From: Apium graveolens
Taxonomy: Eukaryota; Streptophyta; Magnoliopsida; Apiales; Apiaceae
Assembly: GCF_009905375.1 (NCBI RefSeq)
Contig: NC_133650.1
Location: 297,661,957 to 297,725,956 of the forward strand
DNA length: 64,000 nt
Direction of reading: 5' to 3'
In this document: piece after piece, positions 22,528 through 33,765 of the stretch
Layout of the letters: every line of letters begins with the position of its first letter
Position numbering within the stretch: position 1 is the stretch's first letter
Position numbers and translations under genes: made by a program
Notes under the pieces: generated by a model
Database searches by the model: none
The model's input: the letters and a program-made list of their open reading frames with translations, nothing else
What the model was told of the DNA's origin: nothing

Positions 22528-22535
22528 TATAAATA
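22528..22535 (+). promoter_or_regulatory. TATA box of the antisense gene
   Basis: TATAAATA on the plus strand is preceded by a CT-rich stretch. It lies about 410 bp before the antisense ATG. A putative leader exon ends at CACAG|GTACTC (22705/22706), and the next acceptor is TTTACAG|ATG (22937/22938). The promoter role is inferred. Confidence 0.6.
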
Positions 22536-22937
22536 TGTGAGATTTCAATTCATTTCTCACATTTCCAAGAACACTTTCTGAATTGCTGCTCAATTTGCTC
22601 AAGGATCTACCACGGCGAAGATTATCATTTCAACAAGAACCGTCTACCGGCGGCGATATTCTCCGGGACCAGATTCATCAGGATCTTCATACACCTCTCC
22701 CACAGGTACTCTTCGATTCGAGCCCGTTTTTTTATTCATGCTTCATTCACGCACACCATGCGAGCACACACCACCTGTTCGATGCGAGTTCACACACAAC
22801 CACAACGCGCGATGCGAGTCCTTTTGCTCGTTTAGATACTTAGGTGCGATCCCGTGTGAGATGTGAGGACACTTAGGTGCGATCCCATACTTGTTTTTTT
22901 TTTAGGGCCACACACTAATCTTCACCATCCTTTACAG

Positions 22938-25689
22938 ATGTCGAGTGCGTCTTCAGCCCGCTCCTATGGATCATCTCGCTCTTCCTCGAGCCCGGCTCGC
23001 ACCTCTGCTAGCCCGGCTTGCTCTTCAGCTACTCCATCTCCATTAAACCAATACCCTCCTGAGCAGCGAGGCTCCAAGGACTTCCAACGCGAGCTGACCT
23101 CTCTTTCTGGTCGTCTTAGCCAACCTATCTCTCCCGGCTCAGCTATCACCCCTCAAGGGGCTTTGAACATTGCCAGAGTTGAGAACTCGATGCGAGCAGC
23201 TGGATCCGGCTCGCTTGATATTCACCTCGACCCGAACCCTGAGGATTTTACCAGGGAGAAGAATATATATAATTGGAGAAATAGGCCCGTGGACCTCTCT
23301 CATATTCCAGCCTCCCTTGGGGTAGAAGAGCTGCTAAACCGCGAGCCTGCTCCCTTGGATAAAGACCGAGCCGAGGAGATTTTAAGAGAAATGGCTGAAG
23401 AGAGGGCAGCCCGTCTGAGGCAAGCAGCAGCTAACCACCTCGACCCCATTCACCTTGACTCAGAATCAACTGACAGCGACCTGGGGAGTGCATACTATGA
23501 CACCAGGAAGAAAGGAAAAAAGCCTGTAGCTGCTGAGTATCCCATCCTGGGACTCGAGGGTGAAGAGGACGGCTCGCATTGGTCCTATGACTCTCCTCAG
23601 AGCGAGGAGGTGGCAGATGTTACAAGTCAGTACAAGATTTGTAACTATAATTATGCCCCCGCAGCCTCTCCCGAGCCTTATGTGCCTCCTGCCCAGCCTG
23701 AGCTCGAGGGTGAGATTGTTTTCAGAAGGCAGATCATTCCTGATGGGGAGGAGAGCTCAACTGCAAACGAGGAGGTTAAGGTGCTCGCTTGCCGCGACCT
23801 GCCTACCTCGCTGACTCAGAAACATCTGGCCGAGCACATTGAGCAGTTTCAGCTCGAGGGCCATATTGTCTTGCCCCTACCTCATATGAGATGCTATAGA
23901 TTCAATCACTCGGAGAATGGAAGCATGGTGCCTCGCATGGTCTTGTCCACCTTCCTATTAAGGCTGGGAATCTCCTCTCCTCTTCATCCCTTCATCAAAG
24001 ATGTTTGCGAGTACTTCCAGCTCGCACCCCTTCAGATCAATCCAAACGGATACCGGGCCGCCCTCGCATTGTACATCATGTACCACAAATGCGGGTACCC
24101 TTCTCTAACCGCGAGGCAGCTGGGTTACTTCCTCCATTTGAAGCATTCTCCTAACGACTTTGGGTATTTCTACTTCTCTGTCTGGCCGTGCTTCAACAAG
24201 AAGAACCTCATCCACAACGGGCCGAGCAACTCAGGGAAGTGGAAGAGCCCTTACTTCTATATCCACGAGGTGCCTCGAGTTCAGACTCATTTTTATTATA
24301 ATCCATGTAAGTTTTCTCCTGCCCGCTCTCGTCTCTTCTACCATAGCTCTTTCCTTTTAACAAGAATTTCTTCTATCTCCAGCCACCCCGCCTCGCACTG
24401 TCCTTGTGGGACAGGAAAAGATAAATGCGGACAGTCTTCTAAACCTTCCTAAGGCGGACCGGGACATCCGAAAACTCATAACGACCTCCAATCTGGTCGC
24501 ATGTGGGTTTTTGAAGGAAGGAGTGAGGCTGACTCCTCAGAAGAAATCTAGTAAGAGATCCAGAAAGGGTAAGAATATCGGGCCCGCACGTCCGGGCCTG
24601 GCTGCTCGCATGCGCGAGCTTGTGTGCTCGCGTGCTCACTTTTCCTGCATGCATCTTGTTTCACATCGCACTTTAATTCTCCGTATTTTTCACCTGCTCG
24701 CATTACTTCTTTCCTTTGCATCTTGCTGTGACTAATCTATTGCTTTGTTGTTTTCTTTTTCAGAAATGGCCATCTCCCCTATCCCCTTCATGGAGGAGGC
24801 TGAGCAGGCTGCGGCCTCGGGCCCAGTTCAGCCCACAGCTGCGAGCACAAGGGCTCGCTCTCAGGCCAATCCTCCGGCCCGCATGACTACTCTTTCCGAG
24901 CATCTCAAGGATTCAGGGCCCTCTCCTCGACTAAAGAGACATAGAGGTAAAGAAGGAAAAAATGGCGAGCCTGAGCCAAAGAAAGCTGCTCCCTCTGATG
25001 CTTCTCTTCCCTCTTCTTCTTCTGCCAATGCGGTTGCGACCACATTCGGCCGGCTCGCCCAAGGTCACATCAGCGAGCAGGATTTAAAGGATTGGTCTTC
25101 TTCTGCTCTCGAGGTTAACCAGGATGCCCTCTCCCGAGCCGCGGCCGAAGTATACTATCGTCAGTTATCTAAGGCTCGAGAGATGCGAGCCCTCAGCCAG
25201 ACCAACACAAAGCTCGAGGCTAAAGTCAAGTCCCTTCAGAGTAAGGTCGCTGAGCACGGGCAAGAGAAAGTTACGCTGGTGAACAACTATAATCAGAAGA
25301 TAGTTAACCTGAACGCTGCTCACGACAAGGCCCTAAGGGAGCAGAAGGAGGCTCATGACCTGGCTGCGGAGGCATGTAAGAAGGAGAAGGATGCCCTCGA
25401 GGAGAGGGTGCTCGAGCTGGAGGGATCAGTCTCTGCCCTGACCGAGGGCCGTGAGGCCGCCCTCGCTGATGCTAGGAACCTGGGGGCCAGGAATTTCATG
25501 AAAGTTTTTATGAAGAAGGTTCCTGACTTCGATTGGGAGGCTCTGGGTGCGAGCACAGCGAGGCATGCTGACAAGTTGAAGCTGGAGATGGAGAGGGATG
25601 CCCAAATTGCTGAGGAGGCTAGGCTCGCGGCCGAGAAGGCCCAGGTCGCTGGTGAAAATCGTGAGGGAGCAGAGGCTGATAACCCTTGA
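22938..25689 (+). CDS. antisense accessory gene of the Tat element (three coding exons, about 826 aa)
   Basis: Proposed exons are 22938-24306, 24383-24568 and 24764-25689, all joined at GT-AG sites. The frames agree at both junctions (phase 1 each), giving 827 codons including the stop. Residues 1-270 or so are Ser/Pro/acidic and disordered. About 275-460 resembles the plant 'putative gypsy type transposon' domain (Pfam Transposase_28), with LGISSPLHPF, LAPLQINPNGYRAAL and HSPNDFGYFYFSV. The last exon has a basic stretch and then a long coiled coil (KLEAKVKSLQSKVAEHGQEK). It runs opposite to gag-pol, between pol and the 3' LTR. Antisense extra ORFs are known from Tat-type elements, and their function is unknown. 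The splice structure comes from sequence signals only. Confidence 0.8.
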
Positions 25690-26536
25690 TGTAATTTTGA
25701 TTAGAACTAGACTTTTGACTGGGTAAGCGGGCACCCCTCTCGCCTCGCGCTTGTATTTGAAATATTCTGCCACGGGGCATAACTTATTTAACTTTTGTTT
25801 GTATAAAATGTCTAAGTTTTTTGTGCCCGCGTATGTCTTTACGGTGCTAGCTTTTTTTTTTTTTTTTTTTTTTTTACCATGCTTCTACTGACCAAAAAGT
25901 AATCATAACTCTGGCCGCTTATGGCGAGCGTTACCCCTTCACTGCGAGCCCAATTTATTCAGCTCGTGTCATTTGTTCAATCAAACAACCATTGAAAGAG
26001 AATGCCAAGTGGAACAAGCCCGCATCGACTCGCAGGTGTTGTAGGTGTGCTCGCACTAGGAGCTCGCATGTGTCTTCTCCTCGCATCATGCGACTTTGAG
26101 TATGTTTGATGGAGGGCTGGGCCCCCTGGGTCGCATTTATGGTTTTGAGGGCCAGGGTATGGGCTCGCATCGCGGGCCTATATCTCTATCAACATCTTTT
26201 ATCTACTATGTGTTCGTATTTGCCTAAGCGGGCCGTGGCCCGGCTCGTTTCATGTTCTTGGCATCAAGCGGGTCGGGGCCCAGCTTGATTTAACATGTTA
26301 AAAAAATAACTGTTCTGTCCTCGCATGGGTTCCCAAGGATGGGGTCCCCTGCTGGGTATTTAATCTATTAACAGAAGTTAAAATATCAAGTGCACAAATA
26401 GAGATCAATCGTTTATTCATAGATAATGGGAAGTGAAAGAAATACATGCTTGTGGTCTCAGGGAGGCACCTATATGGCACTACCCCCCGAGACTTAGGAA
26501 TATTTGAAGATAATACTAAGTCTGAAAAGAATAATA
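25690..26536. other. Tat accessory spacer between the antisense gene and pol stop
   Basis: This is a non-coding convergent region. It has a run of about 27 T on the plus strand (about 25852-25876) and scattered CTCGCAT/GCGAGC motif copies (25920-26290). The plus-strand antisense gene and the minus-strand gag-pol both end here, tail to tail. Confidence 0.7.
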
Positions 26537-29500
26537 TTACTGATAATACTTGCGAAGGTGTTCCGCGTTCCAGGCTCTTGGGATCGACTTGTCTTGCATA
26601 TCATTGAGGTGGTAGGTTCCCTCCCAGAGCACCGATTTTATCTTGTAAGGGCCTTCCCAATTTGCTCCCAAGACTCCGTGACTCACCACCTTGGTATTTG
26701 GCATGACCCGGCGCAGAACTAAATCTCCCACCTTGAAAGTTCGGGCTCGAACCTTACTGTTGTAATGCCTAGCTATCCTCTGCTGATATGCCGCAATCCT
26801 GATCTGAGCCTCTTCTCGAGTTTCTTCGATCATATCCAAATAGAGCCGATGATTGACCTCGTTTGCCTCTGAGTCATAGTTGTCCCTTCGAAAAGATCCT
26901 GCTCCCACTTCAACGGGCACCATAGCTTCACACCCATACACCAGAGAGAAAGGGGTCTCTCCAGTTGTAGTTCGGGGTGTAGTGTTGTAAGACCATAAGA
27001 CCTGGGCGAGTTCTTCTGGCCATGCTCCTTTCTTCTCTTCAAGCTTTGCCTTTAAGGTATGCTTAATGATTTTATTAACAGCCTCTGTCTGCCCGTTACT
27101 CTGGGGGTGGCAGACTGCGCTAAAGCTCTTCTGAATCCCCAGCTGCTCACAAAACTCTCGCATCTCCTTGCTATCAAATTGTTTCCCATTGTCAGATATC
27201 AGCTTGTAAGGGATGCCATAGCGACATACAATAGCCCTGTGTACAAACTCCCTGAGCTTTCTCGCTGTGATAGTGGCTAGGGGCTCGGCCTCTGCCCACT
27301 TAGTGAAATAGTCTACCGCAACTACCGCATACTTGACGCCTCCCCTGGCCTTCGGGAGTTCCCCAATCAGATCAATTCCCCACATGGAGAAGGGCCAGGG
27401 GCTCATGAGGGATGTGAGAGAGGCCACGGGGTTGTTGTAATAATTGGCATATCGCTGACACTTATCACAAGCTCGGGAGAATTCAAAAGCGTCTTTTTTC
27501 AGCGTTGGCCAGTAGTAGCCTTGACGGAGGATTTTCTGAGCTAGAGAGCTACCCCCCGAGTGATTGCCACAAATACCTTCGTGTACCTCCCTTAGGATGT
27601 AGTTGCATTCCTCCCCATGTATGCATTTGAGAAGAGGAACACTGAACCCTCTTCTGTATAGAATCTCGTCGTATATCACATAGCGGGCTGCTTTGTATTT
27701 TATTCTCCTTGCCTCGTTCTTTTCGTCCGGAAGTGAACCTTCTCTTATGTATGCTAGAATAGATGTCATCCACGTGGGGCCAAGCTCATTACTGAGGCTG
27801 CCCACCTCGTGCTCGGGCACACTGGGTTGCCTCTGTATATCAAGGGGCACGGTCCCTAGCAAAGTGCTCTCGCGACGTGAGCCGAGCTTAGCTAGCTCGT
27901 CCGCGCCTTCATTCTGCCCACGCGGGATTAGTTCCAGCCTCACCTCGTTGAATCTTGCGATTATCCTCTGTGCGCACTTCAGGTAAAGCTCTGTTCTCGG
28001 ACCCTTAGCTTGATACCCCCCATTTATCTGATAGACCACAATCATGGAGTCACTAAACACATTCAAATTCTCGACCTTCATTTCCAAAGCTAGCTTGAGA
28101 CCGTTGATCAGGGCCTCATACTCAGCATCATTGTTGGTTGCATGAAAGGCCAGATGGGTCGCACGTCTGATCTTGTGAGCCTCTGGGCTGATTAGCTCGA
28201 TTCCAGCTCCTGCTCCATCACCGTTAGAGGCACCATCCACATACAGGCTCCACCATGGGGCACTATTTTGTCTCTCCAGTCCAACTTCTTCTGTGCTAGG
28301 TAGAACAACAAGGGCTCCCGGCTCCAATTCTTGATATGGGGGAAATTCTAGCACAAAATCGGCCAGGGCTTGGCCTTTGATCGCAGTTCTTGGCTTATAA
28401 TCCACCTCGAATTGGCCGAGCTCAACCGTCCACTTCAACATTCGACCCGAAGATTCTGGTCTATGCATCACTTGCCTGAGGGGGTAGGAGGTTCGCACTT
28501 CTATCTTATGTGCCTGAAAATAGGGCCTGAGTTTTCGGGAGGCCAGAATCAGAGCATACGCTAGTTTTTCGAGGCTTGTGTATCGAGTCTCGGCGTCGGC
28601 TAGCCTTTTACTCACATAATATACCGGGAGCTGGACACCATCCTCCTCTCGGACTAATACCGCACTTATTGCAAAGTCGGAGACGGCCAAGTATAGGATC
28701 AAAGTTTCTCCTGCTCTTGGGTTGGACAACATGGGAGGGCTACTGAGATGCTTCTTTATGTTCTGAAAGGCTTCTTCACATTCTTCGGTCCACTTAAAGT
28801 TCCTCCCCACTCCTTTGATTGCTTTGAAGAACTCTTGGCATTTATCGGAGGATTTTGAGACGAAGCGGTTTAAGGCAGCCACTCGTCCCGTTAAGCTTTG
28901 AACATCCTTCACCCGTCGAGGGGATCTCATCTCGAGTAGGGCTTGTATCTTGGCTGGGTTGGCCTCAATGCCTCTATGGTTGACAATAAATCCCAAAAAC
29001 TTCCCTGATTCAACCCCAAACACGCATTTCTGGGGGTTGAGTTTCATTCTGTACTCCCTTAGGATCTGGAACATTTCTGCCAGGTGGCGGACATGATCCC
29101 TCGCTTCTTTCGATTTCACCAGCATGTCGTCTACATAGGCCTCCATAGTCTTCCCCAATTGATGTTTGAACATCTTATTCACCAGCCTCTGATAGGTTGC
29201 CCCCGCATTAAGGAGCCCGAAGGGCATCCCGATGTAACAGTAAAGGCCCCGATCAGTAATAAAGGAGGTGTGCTCCTGATCTGGCCCATACATGGGGATT
29301 GGGTTATATCCCGAATAAGCATCCATAAAACTAAGCAGCGCGTGCCCAGCCGTGGAATCCACCAGCTGGTCGATTCGGGGTAGAGGAAAGCTGTCCTTCG
29401 GGCAAGCTTTGTTCAGGTCGGTGAAGTCTACACATGTCCTCCACTTGCCATTGGGCTTCTTGACAAGCACAGGGTTGGCCAGCCACACGGGGTAGAAGGC

Positions 29501-32500
29501 TTCTCTCACAAGTCCTGCCTCCATTAATCTATCCACTTCTTCTCTGAGGGCCTCTGCCCTCTCTCCACTAATCGGCCGTCTCTTTTGCCTAACCCCCTTC
29601 TTTTTCGGGTCCAGGTTGAGCCGGTGGCACATGACATTTGGGTCAATCCCTATCATATCGGAGTGTGACCATGCAAAGACATCCAAATTCTCCCTTAGGA
29701 AGCGGGCTAGATCCTCTCTCAAGTTAGGACTTAGGTTAGAGCCTATTCTGAGTACCTTGGAGGGATCATTTGGGTCTACCAAGATCGGGATTGTGTCCTC
29801 TGCGGCCCCGGCCCTCTCGACCATTGAGGGCATTCTCGGGTCTAGATCTGCTTGAGCCTCGCTAGTTTTTTCCATTTCCGTGATTGCCAAACCTTCCGCA
29901 TCCTTGAGCTCGGTTTGGTGAGCTTCGGTCGGGTTTATCAAGCGTTCAGAGGTCGCAGTTACAGTTCGAGTGATTCTGTCGGGTGTGTCCATAGTGGTTG
30001 TTGTTTCTTTGTGTGCCCACTTCTCTCTCCTAAGTGTTGCAGTGATTTGTTCTGGGCTCTCTTCTTCATCACTTGCTTCCTCTACAATCCCCTCTTGTAT
30101 CAACATGATGAGCTGAGATGCTTCCATTAGTAAGGCCCCTGGGCGTGGTTCCACATGAATTCCCATGTGCTCGAAGTAGTTCTCGGGCAACTCCTCAATT
30201 GAAATCAAATTACAAGTCTCGTGGCCCTCAGGACGTATTCTTTTCCTGCCCTCTGCCTCTTCCATGGGGATGTCGCACTCACCTACTTCAGCTATCTTCC
30301 TTGAGGCATTTCTTGACTCGGCCGCTTTGAGTGCCTGGTTGTAGCAGACTCTGGATTCGTATTGACAGCTCTTCAAGATGCCTACCCCCGTGGGGGTTGG
30401 GAATTTTATCGTCATATGATGGATCGAGGTCACCATCCTCATTGCCCTCATAAGGGGTCTGCCCACTATAACATTATAGGCACAAGGCTGGTCTACGACT
30501 GTAAACATAGCGATCTGGGTGGCCACATGAGGCTCCTCTCCTATGGTCACCGGGAGTCGAATTGTCCCTTTCACTCCGATCGAGTCTCCCGTGAACCCGT
30601 ACAGGTGCCCACCTGTTGAGGTTAATTCTCTATCCAATAATCCCAGTTTTTTGTAGGCATCATAAGTCAAAACATCAGCCGAGCTCCCGGTGTCCACCAT
30701 TGCTCGGTGAACATTCACCGTCCCAATCTTCATTTTTATGACTAGGGCATCGGTATGAGGGTAATGCACCCATTTTGCATCATTCTCTTTAAACACGATA
30801 TCATCGACCTCCCTTTCAAAGAGCTCCGGGGGCCTTTGGCTTAGATGATTGACGTTGGTGAGCGGCTTGTCCTTTGCTTCCCGGGCATATCTGTCCATCG
30901 CCTTCCGGCTGTCTCCACCAATGTGAGACCCGCCTAGAATAATATGAATACTACCAGCCCGAGGGACCCTTTCTTTGTCTTCTGGGGGTGGAGGAGGGAC
31001 GGTATGATAATCCGTCCTGTGTCTTCGAACCTCCTTGACAACCCACTCCGTAAGCTTTCCTTGTCTAATCAAAGTCTCGATCTCATCCTTTAGTTGTCTA
31101 CAATCAGCGGTATCGTGTCCGGTGGCCTCATGGTATGCACAATACTTCGAAGTGTCTCTTTTATTGTAGTCTGTGAGAGGAGTTGCCTTCCTGAATACCC
31201 CCTTCCCCACATATGTAGCATATATGTGGTCGATAGAGGCTACCAGAGGGGTGTGTGTCTGCCATTTGCTTGTATAAGGCCTTCCCGAATCTTTAGTGGT
31301 CTCTTTGCCACGGGCAGACTTTTTCGGGCTCGAACTACGCCGATACGTCTTCCTCCTTTCATCAGGGCTTGAGGATCGGTCCCTCTTGTCTCGATAGTTT
31401 TCGCTGATTTTCAGCTCTCTCATCGATTTCTCTACCCTCTTGAAGGGTTCGGCTTGCTCATAGAACTCGGCCAAGGTCCTCGGCTCACTCGCTTGGAGGC
31501 TCTTCCAAAATTTTGATCCTTCTTTCAGCCCTGCTATCAAGAAATTTTTGATGGTCTCCTCACTGGCTCCTCTCACCTTCGGGACCTCGGCGTTGAACCG
31601 ACGAAAGTATTCTGCCAAGGGCTCCCCCTCCCTTTGCTTGATGTTGGCTAACGTGGCCACAGGAGGCGAATAGTGGAGGGTCGACTGAAATTGTCTGACG
31701 AACAAGTCCTCCAATTGCCTCCACGTTCTTATGCTAGCCGGTCCCAACTTGGAGAACCATTGTTGGGCACTACCTCTGAGTGATGCCGCGAAGAGTCTGC
31801 AACGGGTCATCTCCGGCACCTGATAGACTTCCATCTCAGTGTTAAATTGAATAAGGTACTCCGCCGGGTCGGCTTCGCCGTTGAATAGAAGGTCGGGGTT
31901 GTGCCTAAACACCCGAGGTAGGGGGGATGATCGGATAGCAGTCGTAAACGGAGAGGGGGCAGCCGAGGCAGGGGGCCCTCTCTTCTCTTGCTCCATCTCA
32001 TCTAAGATCCTTCTCAGGTCCCTTACTCTAACAACTTCTCCTTCTCTGTCACCACCCGCATTACTCGAATGGTGTGAGCCCTGAGGTCGTTCGCGGCGTC
32101 CCCCTCCTCCAGCTCGGTCCTGCGACTCCTCTTCACGATTGTATCTGCGTCTATGTCGCTCCTCCCTTCTGGGTGAGGTGTGTTGACGTCTTTCCGGAGG
32201 GGTCGTTGCCCGTTCCCTTTTCGAGCCTCTTTTATCCACGGGCTCTTTCTCTTCTCTCTCCTTCTTACAATTCTCCAATTTGAGCCTGAGGTCATGCTCG
32301 CTTAGTTTTCTACCCACTCGGTCTAGCACGCTAGTTGACCTTGCCTCAGATGAAGCTGGCTTCGGCCCCGATCTCGTAGAGATCTGGCTGCCCCGCTCAT
32401 CATGGCCTTGGGGTATATCTTCCTTTTCGCGTGATGTTTCTTTCTTCTGTTTGGTCTCGGTTGCCACGTCATCAAAATCGTGGATCAGCTTCTTCTGAGG

Positions 32501-32770
32501 GCCTTTGCCCTTCCAGCTACGCTGTGAGACCTTGAGGCGGCGCGCCTTACGCTTGGCGTTCCGGACCGAGCTTCTTTCTACCTTTGACATTCGGGCGTTG
32601 ATCTGATTCATCTGATCGGCCAGCCCTTCTAGATACGTCATCACAGCCTGCCCGTCCACGGTCGCAATTGGTGGAGGTGGCGCCTGATTCTCTGGGGGCG
32701 TGTGTTCGAAAGTAGGGTCCTTCTTGCCTCCGCTCCCTGGTGTCGTCGCTTGCTTGCTTTCTTTGATCAT
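26537..32770 (-). CDS. Tat gag-pol polyprotein (2077 aa, intact)
   Basis: I choose ATG 32768-32770. The frame is also open upstream to the primer site without an ATG. Approximate residues: disordered RE/KR-rich N terminus (1-280); gag core with QQWFSKL (about 335); variant zinc knuckle CAYHEATGHDTADC, a C-H-H-C form usual in this lineage (about 545); protease VDTGSSADV (about 693); RT with FPLPRIDQ (about 1133) and catalytic YVDDM (about 1215); first RNase H VSDFAISAV (about 1363); second, archaeal-type RNase H YVDGASNGDG (about 1510). The integrase zinc finger ends CDKCQRY (about 1770). Its DDE residues lie in GIDLIGEL, SDNGKQFDS and HPQSNGQTEAV (about 1800-1892). No chromodomain is seen. 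No stop or frameshift interrupts it. Confidence 0.95.
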   Translation of the reverse strand: MIKESKQATTPGSGGKKDPTFEHTPPENQAPPPPIATVDGQAVMTYLEGLADQMNQINARMSKVERSSVRNAKRKARRLKVSQRSWKGKGPQKKLIHDFDDVATETKQKKETSREKEDIPQGHDERGSQISTRSGPKPASSEARSTSVLDRVGRKLSEHDLRLKLENCKKEREEKEPVDKRGSKRERATTPPERRQHTSPRREERHRRRYNREEESQDRAGGGGRRERPQGSHHSSNAGGDREGEVVRVRDLRRILDEMEQEKRGPPASAAPSPFTTAIRSSPLPRVFRHNPDLLFNGEADPAEYLIQFNTEMEVYQVPEMTRCRLFAASLRGSAQQWFSKLGPASIRTWRQLEDLFVRQFQSTLHYSPPVATLANIKQREGEPLAEYFRRFNAEVPKVRGASEETIKNFLIAGLKEGSKFWKSLQASEPRTLAEFYEQAEPFKRVEKSMRELKISENYRDKRDRSSSPDERRKTYRRSSSPKKSARGKETTKDSGRPYTSKWQTHTPLVASIDHIYATYVGKGVFRKATPLTDYNKRDTSKYCAYHEATGHDTADCRQLKDEIETLIRQGKLTEWVVKEVRRHRTDYHTVPPPPPEDKERVPRAGSIHIILGGSHIGGDSRKAMDRYAREAKDKPLTNVNHLSQRPPELFEREVDDIVFKENDAKWVHYPHTDALVIKMKIGTVNVHRAMVDTGSSADVLTYDAYKKLGLLDRELTSTGGHLYGFTGDSIGVKGTIRLPVTIGEEPHVATQIAMFTVVDQPCAYNVIVGRPLMRAMRMVTSIHHMTIKFPTPTGVGILKSCQYESRVCYNQALKAAESRNASRKIAEVGECDIPMEEAEGRKRIRPEGHETCNLISIEELPENYFEHMGIHVEPRPGALLMEASQLIMLIQEGIVEEASDEEESPEQITATLRREKWAHKETTTTMDTPDRITRTVTATSERLINPTEAHQTELKDAEGLAITEMEKTSEAQADLDPRMPSMVERAGAAEDTIPILVDPNDPSKVLRIGSNLSPNLREDLARFLRENLDVFAWSHSDMIGIDPNVMCHRLNLDPKKKGVRQKRRPISGERAEALREEVDRLMEAGLVREAFYPVWLANPVLVKKPNGKWRTCVDFTDLNKACPKDSFPLPRIDQLVDSTAGHALLSFMDAYSGYNPIPMYGPDQEHTSFITDRGLYCYIGMPFGLLNAGATYQRLVNKMFKHQLGKTMEAYVDDMLVKSKEARDHVRHLAEMFQILREYRMKLNPQKCVFGVESGKFLGFIVNHRGIEANPAKIQALLEMRSPRRVKDVQSLTGRVAALNRFVSKSSDKCQEFFKAIKGVGRNFKWTEECEEAFQNIKKHLSSPPMLSNPRAGETLILYLAVSDFAISAVLVREEDGVQLPVYYVSKRLADAETRYTSLEKLAYALILASRKLRPYFQAHKIEVRTSYPLRQVMHRPESSGRMLKWTVELGQFEVDYKPRTAIKGQALADFVLEFPPYQELEPGALVVLPSTEEVGLERQNSAPWWSLYVDGASNGDGAGAGIELISPEAHKIRRATHLAFHATNNDAEYEALINGLKLALEMKVENLNVFSDSMIVVYQINGGYQAKGPRTELYLKCAQRIIARFNEVRLELIPRGQNEGADELAKLGSRRESTLLGTVPLDIQRQPSVPEHEVGSLSNELGPTWMTSILAYIREGSLPDEKNEARRIKYKAARYVIYDEILYRRGFSVPLLKCIHGEECNYILREVHEGICGNHSGGSSLAQKILRQGYYWPTLKKDAFEFSRACDKCQRYANYYNNPVASLTSLMSPWPFSMWGIDLIGELPKARGGVKYAVVAVDYFTKWAEAEPLATITARKLREFVHRAIVCRYGIPYKLISDNGKQFDSKEMREFCEQLGIQKSFSAVCHPQSNGQTEAVNKIIKHTLKAKLEEKKGAWPEELAQVLWSYNTTPRTTTGETPFSLVYGCEAMVPVEVGAGSFRRDNYDSEANEVNHRLYLDMIEETREEAQIRIAAYQQRIARHYNSKVRARTFKVGDLVLRRVMPNTKVVSHGVLGANWEGPYKIKSVLWEGTYHLNDMQDKSIPRAWNAEHLRKYYQ

Positions 32771-32795
32771 CTTTCTCCCTAAGATGAACGAGGCC

Positions 32796-32813
32796 CCTCC
32801 TTCTAGCGCCAAA
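32796..32813 (-). other. primer-binding site region of the Tat element
   Basis: On the minus strand the sequence straight after the 5' LTR is TTTGGCGCTAGAAGGAGG. It is in the right place for a tRNA primer site and has a TGGCGC core. I do not assign the tRNA. Confidence 0.6.
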
Positions 32814-33765
32814 TGTTATAGGGAGAATTTCGTATAACAATGTTGTGGAGGTTAATGGGCGGAACAACGATCAAGGACAGTGTTTGAGGGCGGAGGAAGG
32901 TTGTTTGGTGGTGGCTGAGCTTGTATGTGGACTCCTTAAGAAAGAATAGGGTTTGTTATTCTCTATCAAGTGTCGACTCATGTCTCATACAAGTGCCTAC
33001 GTACCCTATTTATAGGGATCAAGCCTCACGTAGTTCTTGGGGAACAAGTCACGTAGGCTAGGGTTAGGACTCTTCAGCCCGTGCAGCCCAAGCCCACGAT
33101 AAAGTCAGGCCTTCAGCCAATTAGTCACGTAAATCTCGATCGGCTCCACACGTTTCCTACGATCTCGCGGCATCTCCGCAATCCTTCCCGTGATCGTAGG
33201 AACAACCCGTATCGACCCCGAAATCTACGAGCAACTCAGTCATCTATGAGTCACTTTCCATGTTGCACACAAAGTCTTTCGATGCGGCCCGGCCTGGTCA
33301 CCTCGGCCCGCACCGCCTTCAAAAAATAAATATAATGTTACCTCTGTTTCTATAAGATGTGGGCTCATGAGCTCAGCCCGCGTATGGGCAGCTAAGCCCA
33401 CCTCGCATGAAGGCACCTGAGCCCACCTCGCGCGGGCACAACCGAGCTCAGCTCGCACATGAGAGCCCAAATGACAAATATGAGCTCATCTTACATATGC
33501 GAGCCCAGCTCGCATGTCCTCACTTGAGCCCAGCTCGCATGTTTGAGCCCAGCTCTCATGTCATGAGCTCAGCTCGCATGTAAACTCAGCTCGCATGTTA
33601 CGAGCCCGGCCCGCATGTGAACCCGGCTCGCATGTTGCGAGCCCAGCCCGCATGTGCTGGCCCAAGTCATATAAATCCATGGTTCTAGCCCACACACAAG
33701 AGTCCAGCTATTTAGTGCACCCACAGGGACCTGTTTAGGGCCCATGGCCGAAAGCGGGCATAACA
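32814..33765 (-). repeat. 5' LTR of the Tat element (952 bp)
   Basis: It is a near-identical copy of 21345-22296. The minus-strand TATAAATA box (33007-33014) is enclosed by CCCTA/TAGGG. The AGCTCGCATGT array lies upstream of it in U3 (33359-33664). The AATAT target duplication follows at 33766-33770. Confidence 0.95.
33007..33014 (-). promoter_or_regulatory. Tat LTR TATA box within CCCTA/TAGGG arms
   Basis: TATAAATA (minus strand) lies in CCCTATAAATAGGG, 5-bp inverted arms around the box. It is the likely promoter of gag-pol. Confidence 0.75.

Larger units (their letters stand above)
21345..33765 (-). mobile_element. complete Ty3/gypsy Tat-lineage element with antisense gene
   Basis: The element is 12.4 kb with two 952-bp LTRs that differ, as far as I can read, at one base (22156 A versus 33625 G). 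It is flanked on both sides by AATAT. Transcribed leftward, it runs 5' LTR (right), primer site, gag-pol, an accessory region with an antisense gene, polypurine tract and 3' LTR (left). Two RNase H domains in pol mark the Tat lineage. One LTR difference and an intact gag-pol point to a very recent insertion and possible activity. Confidence 0.95.
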
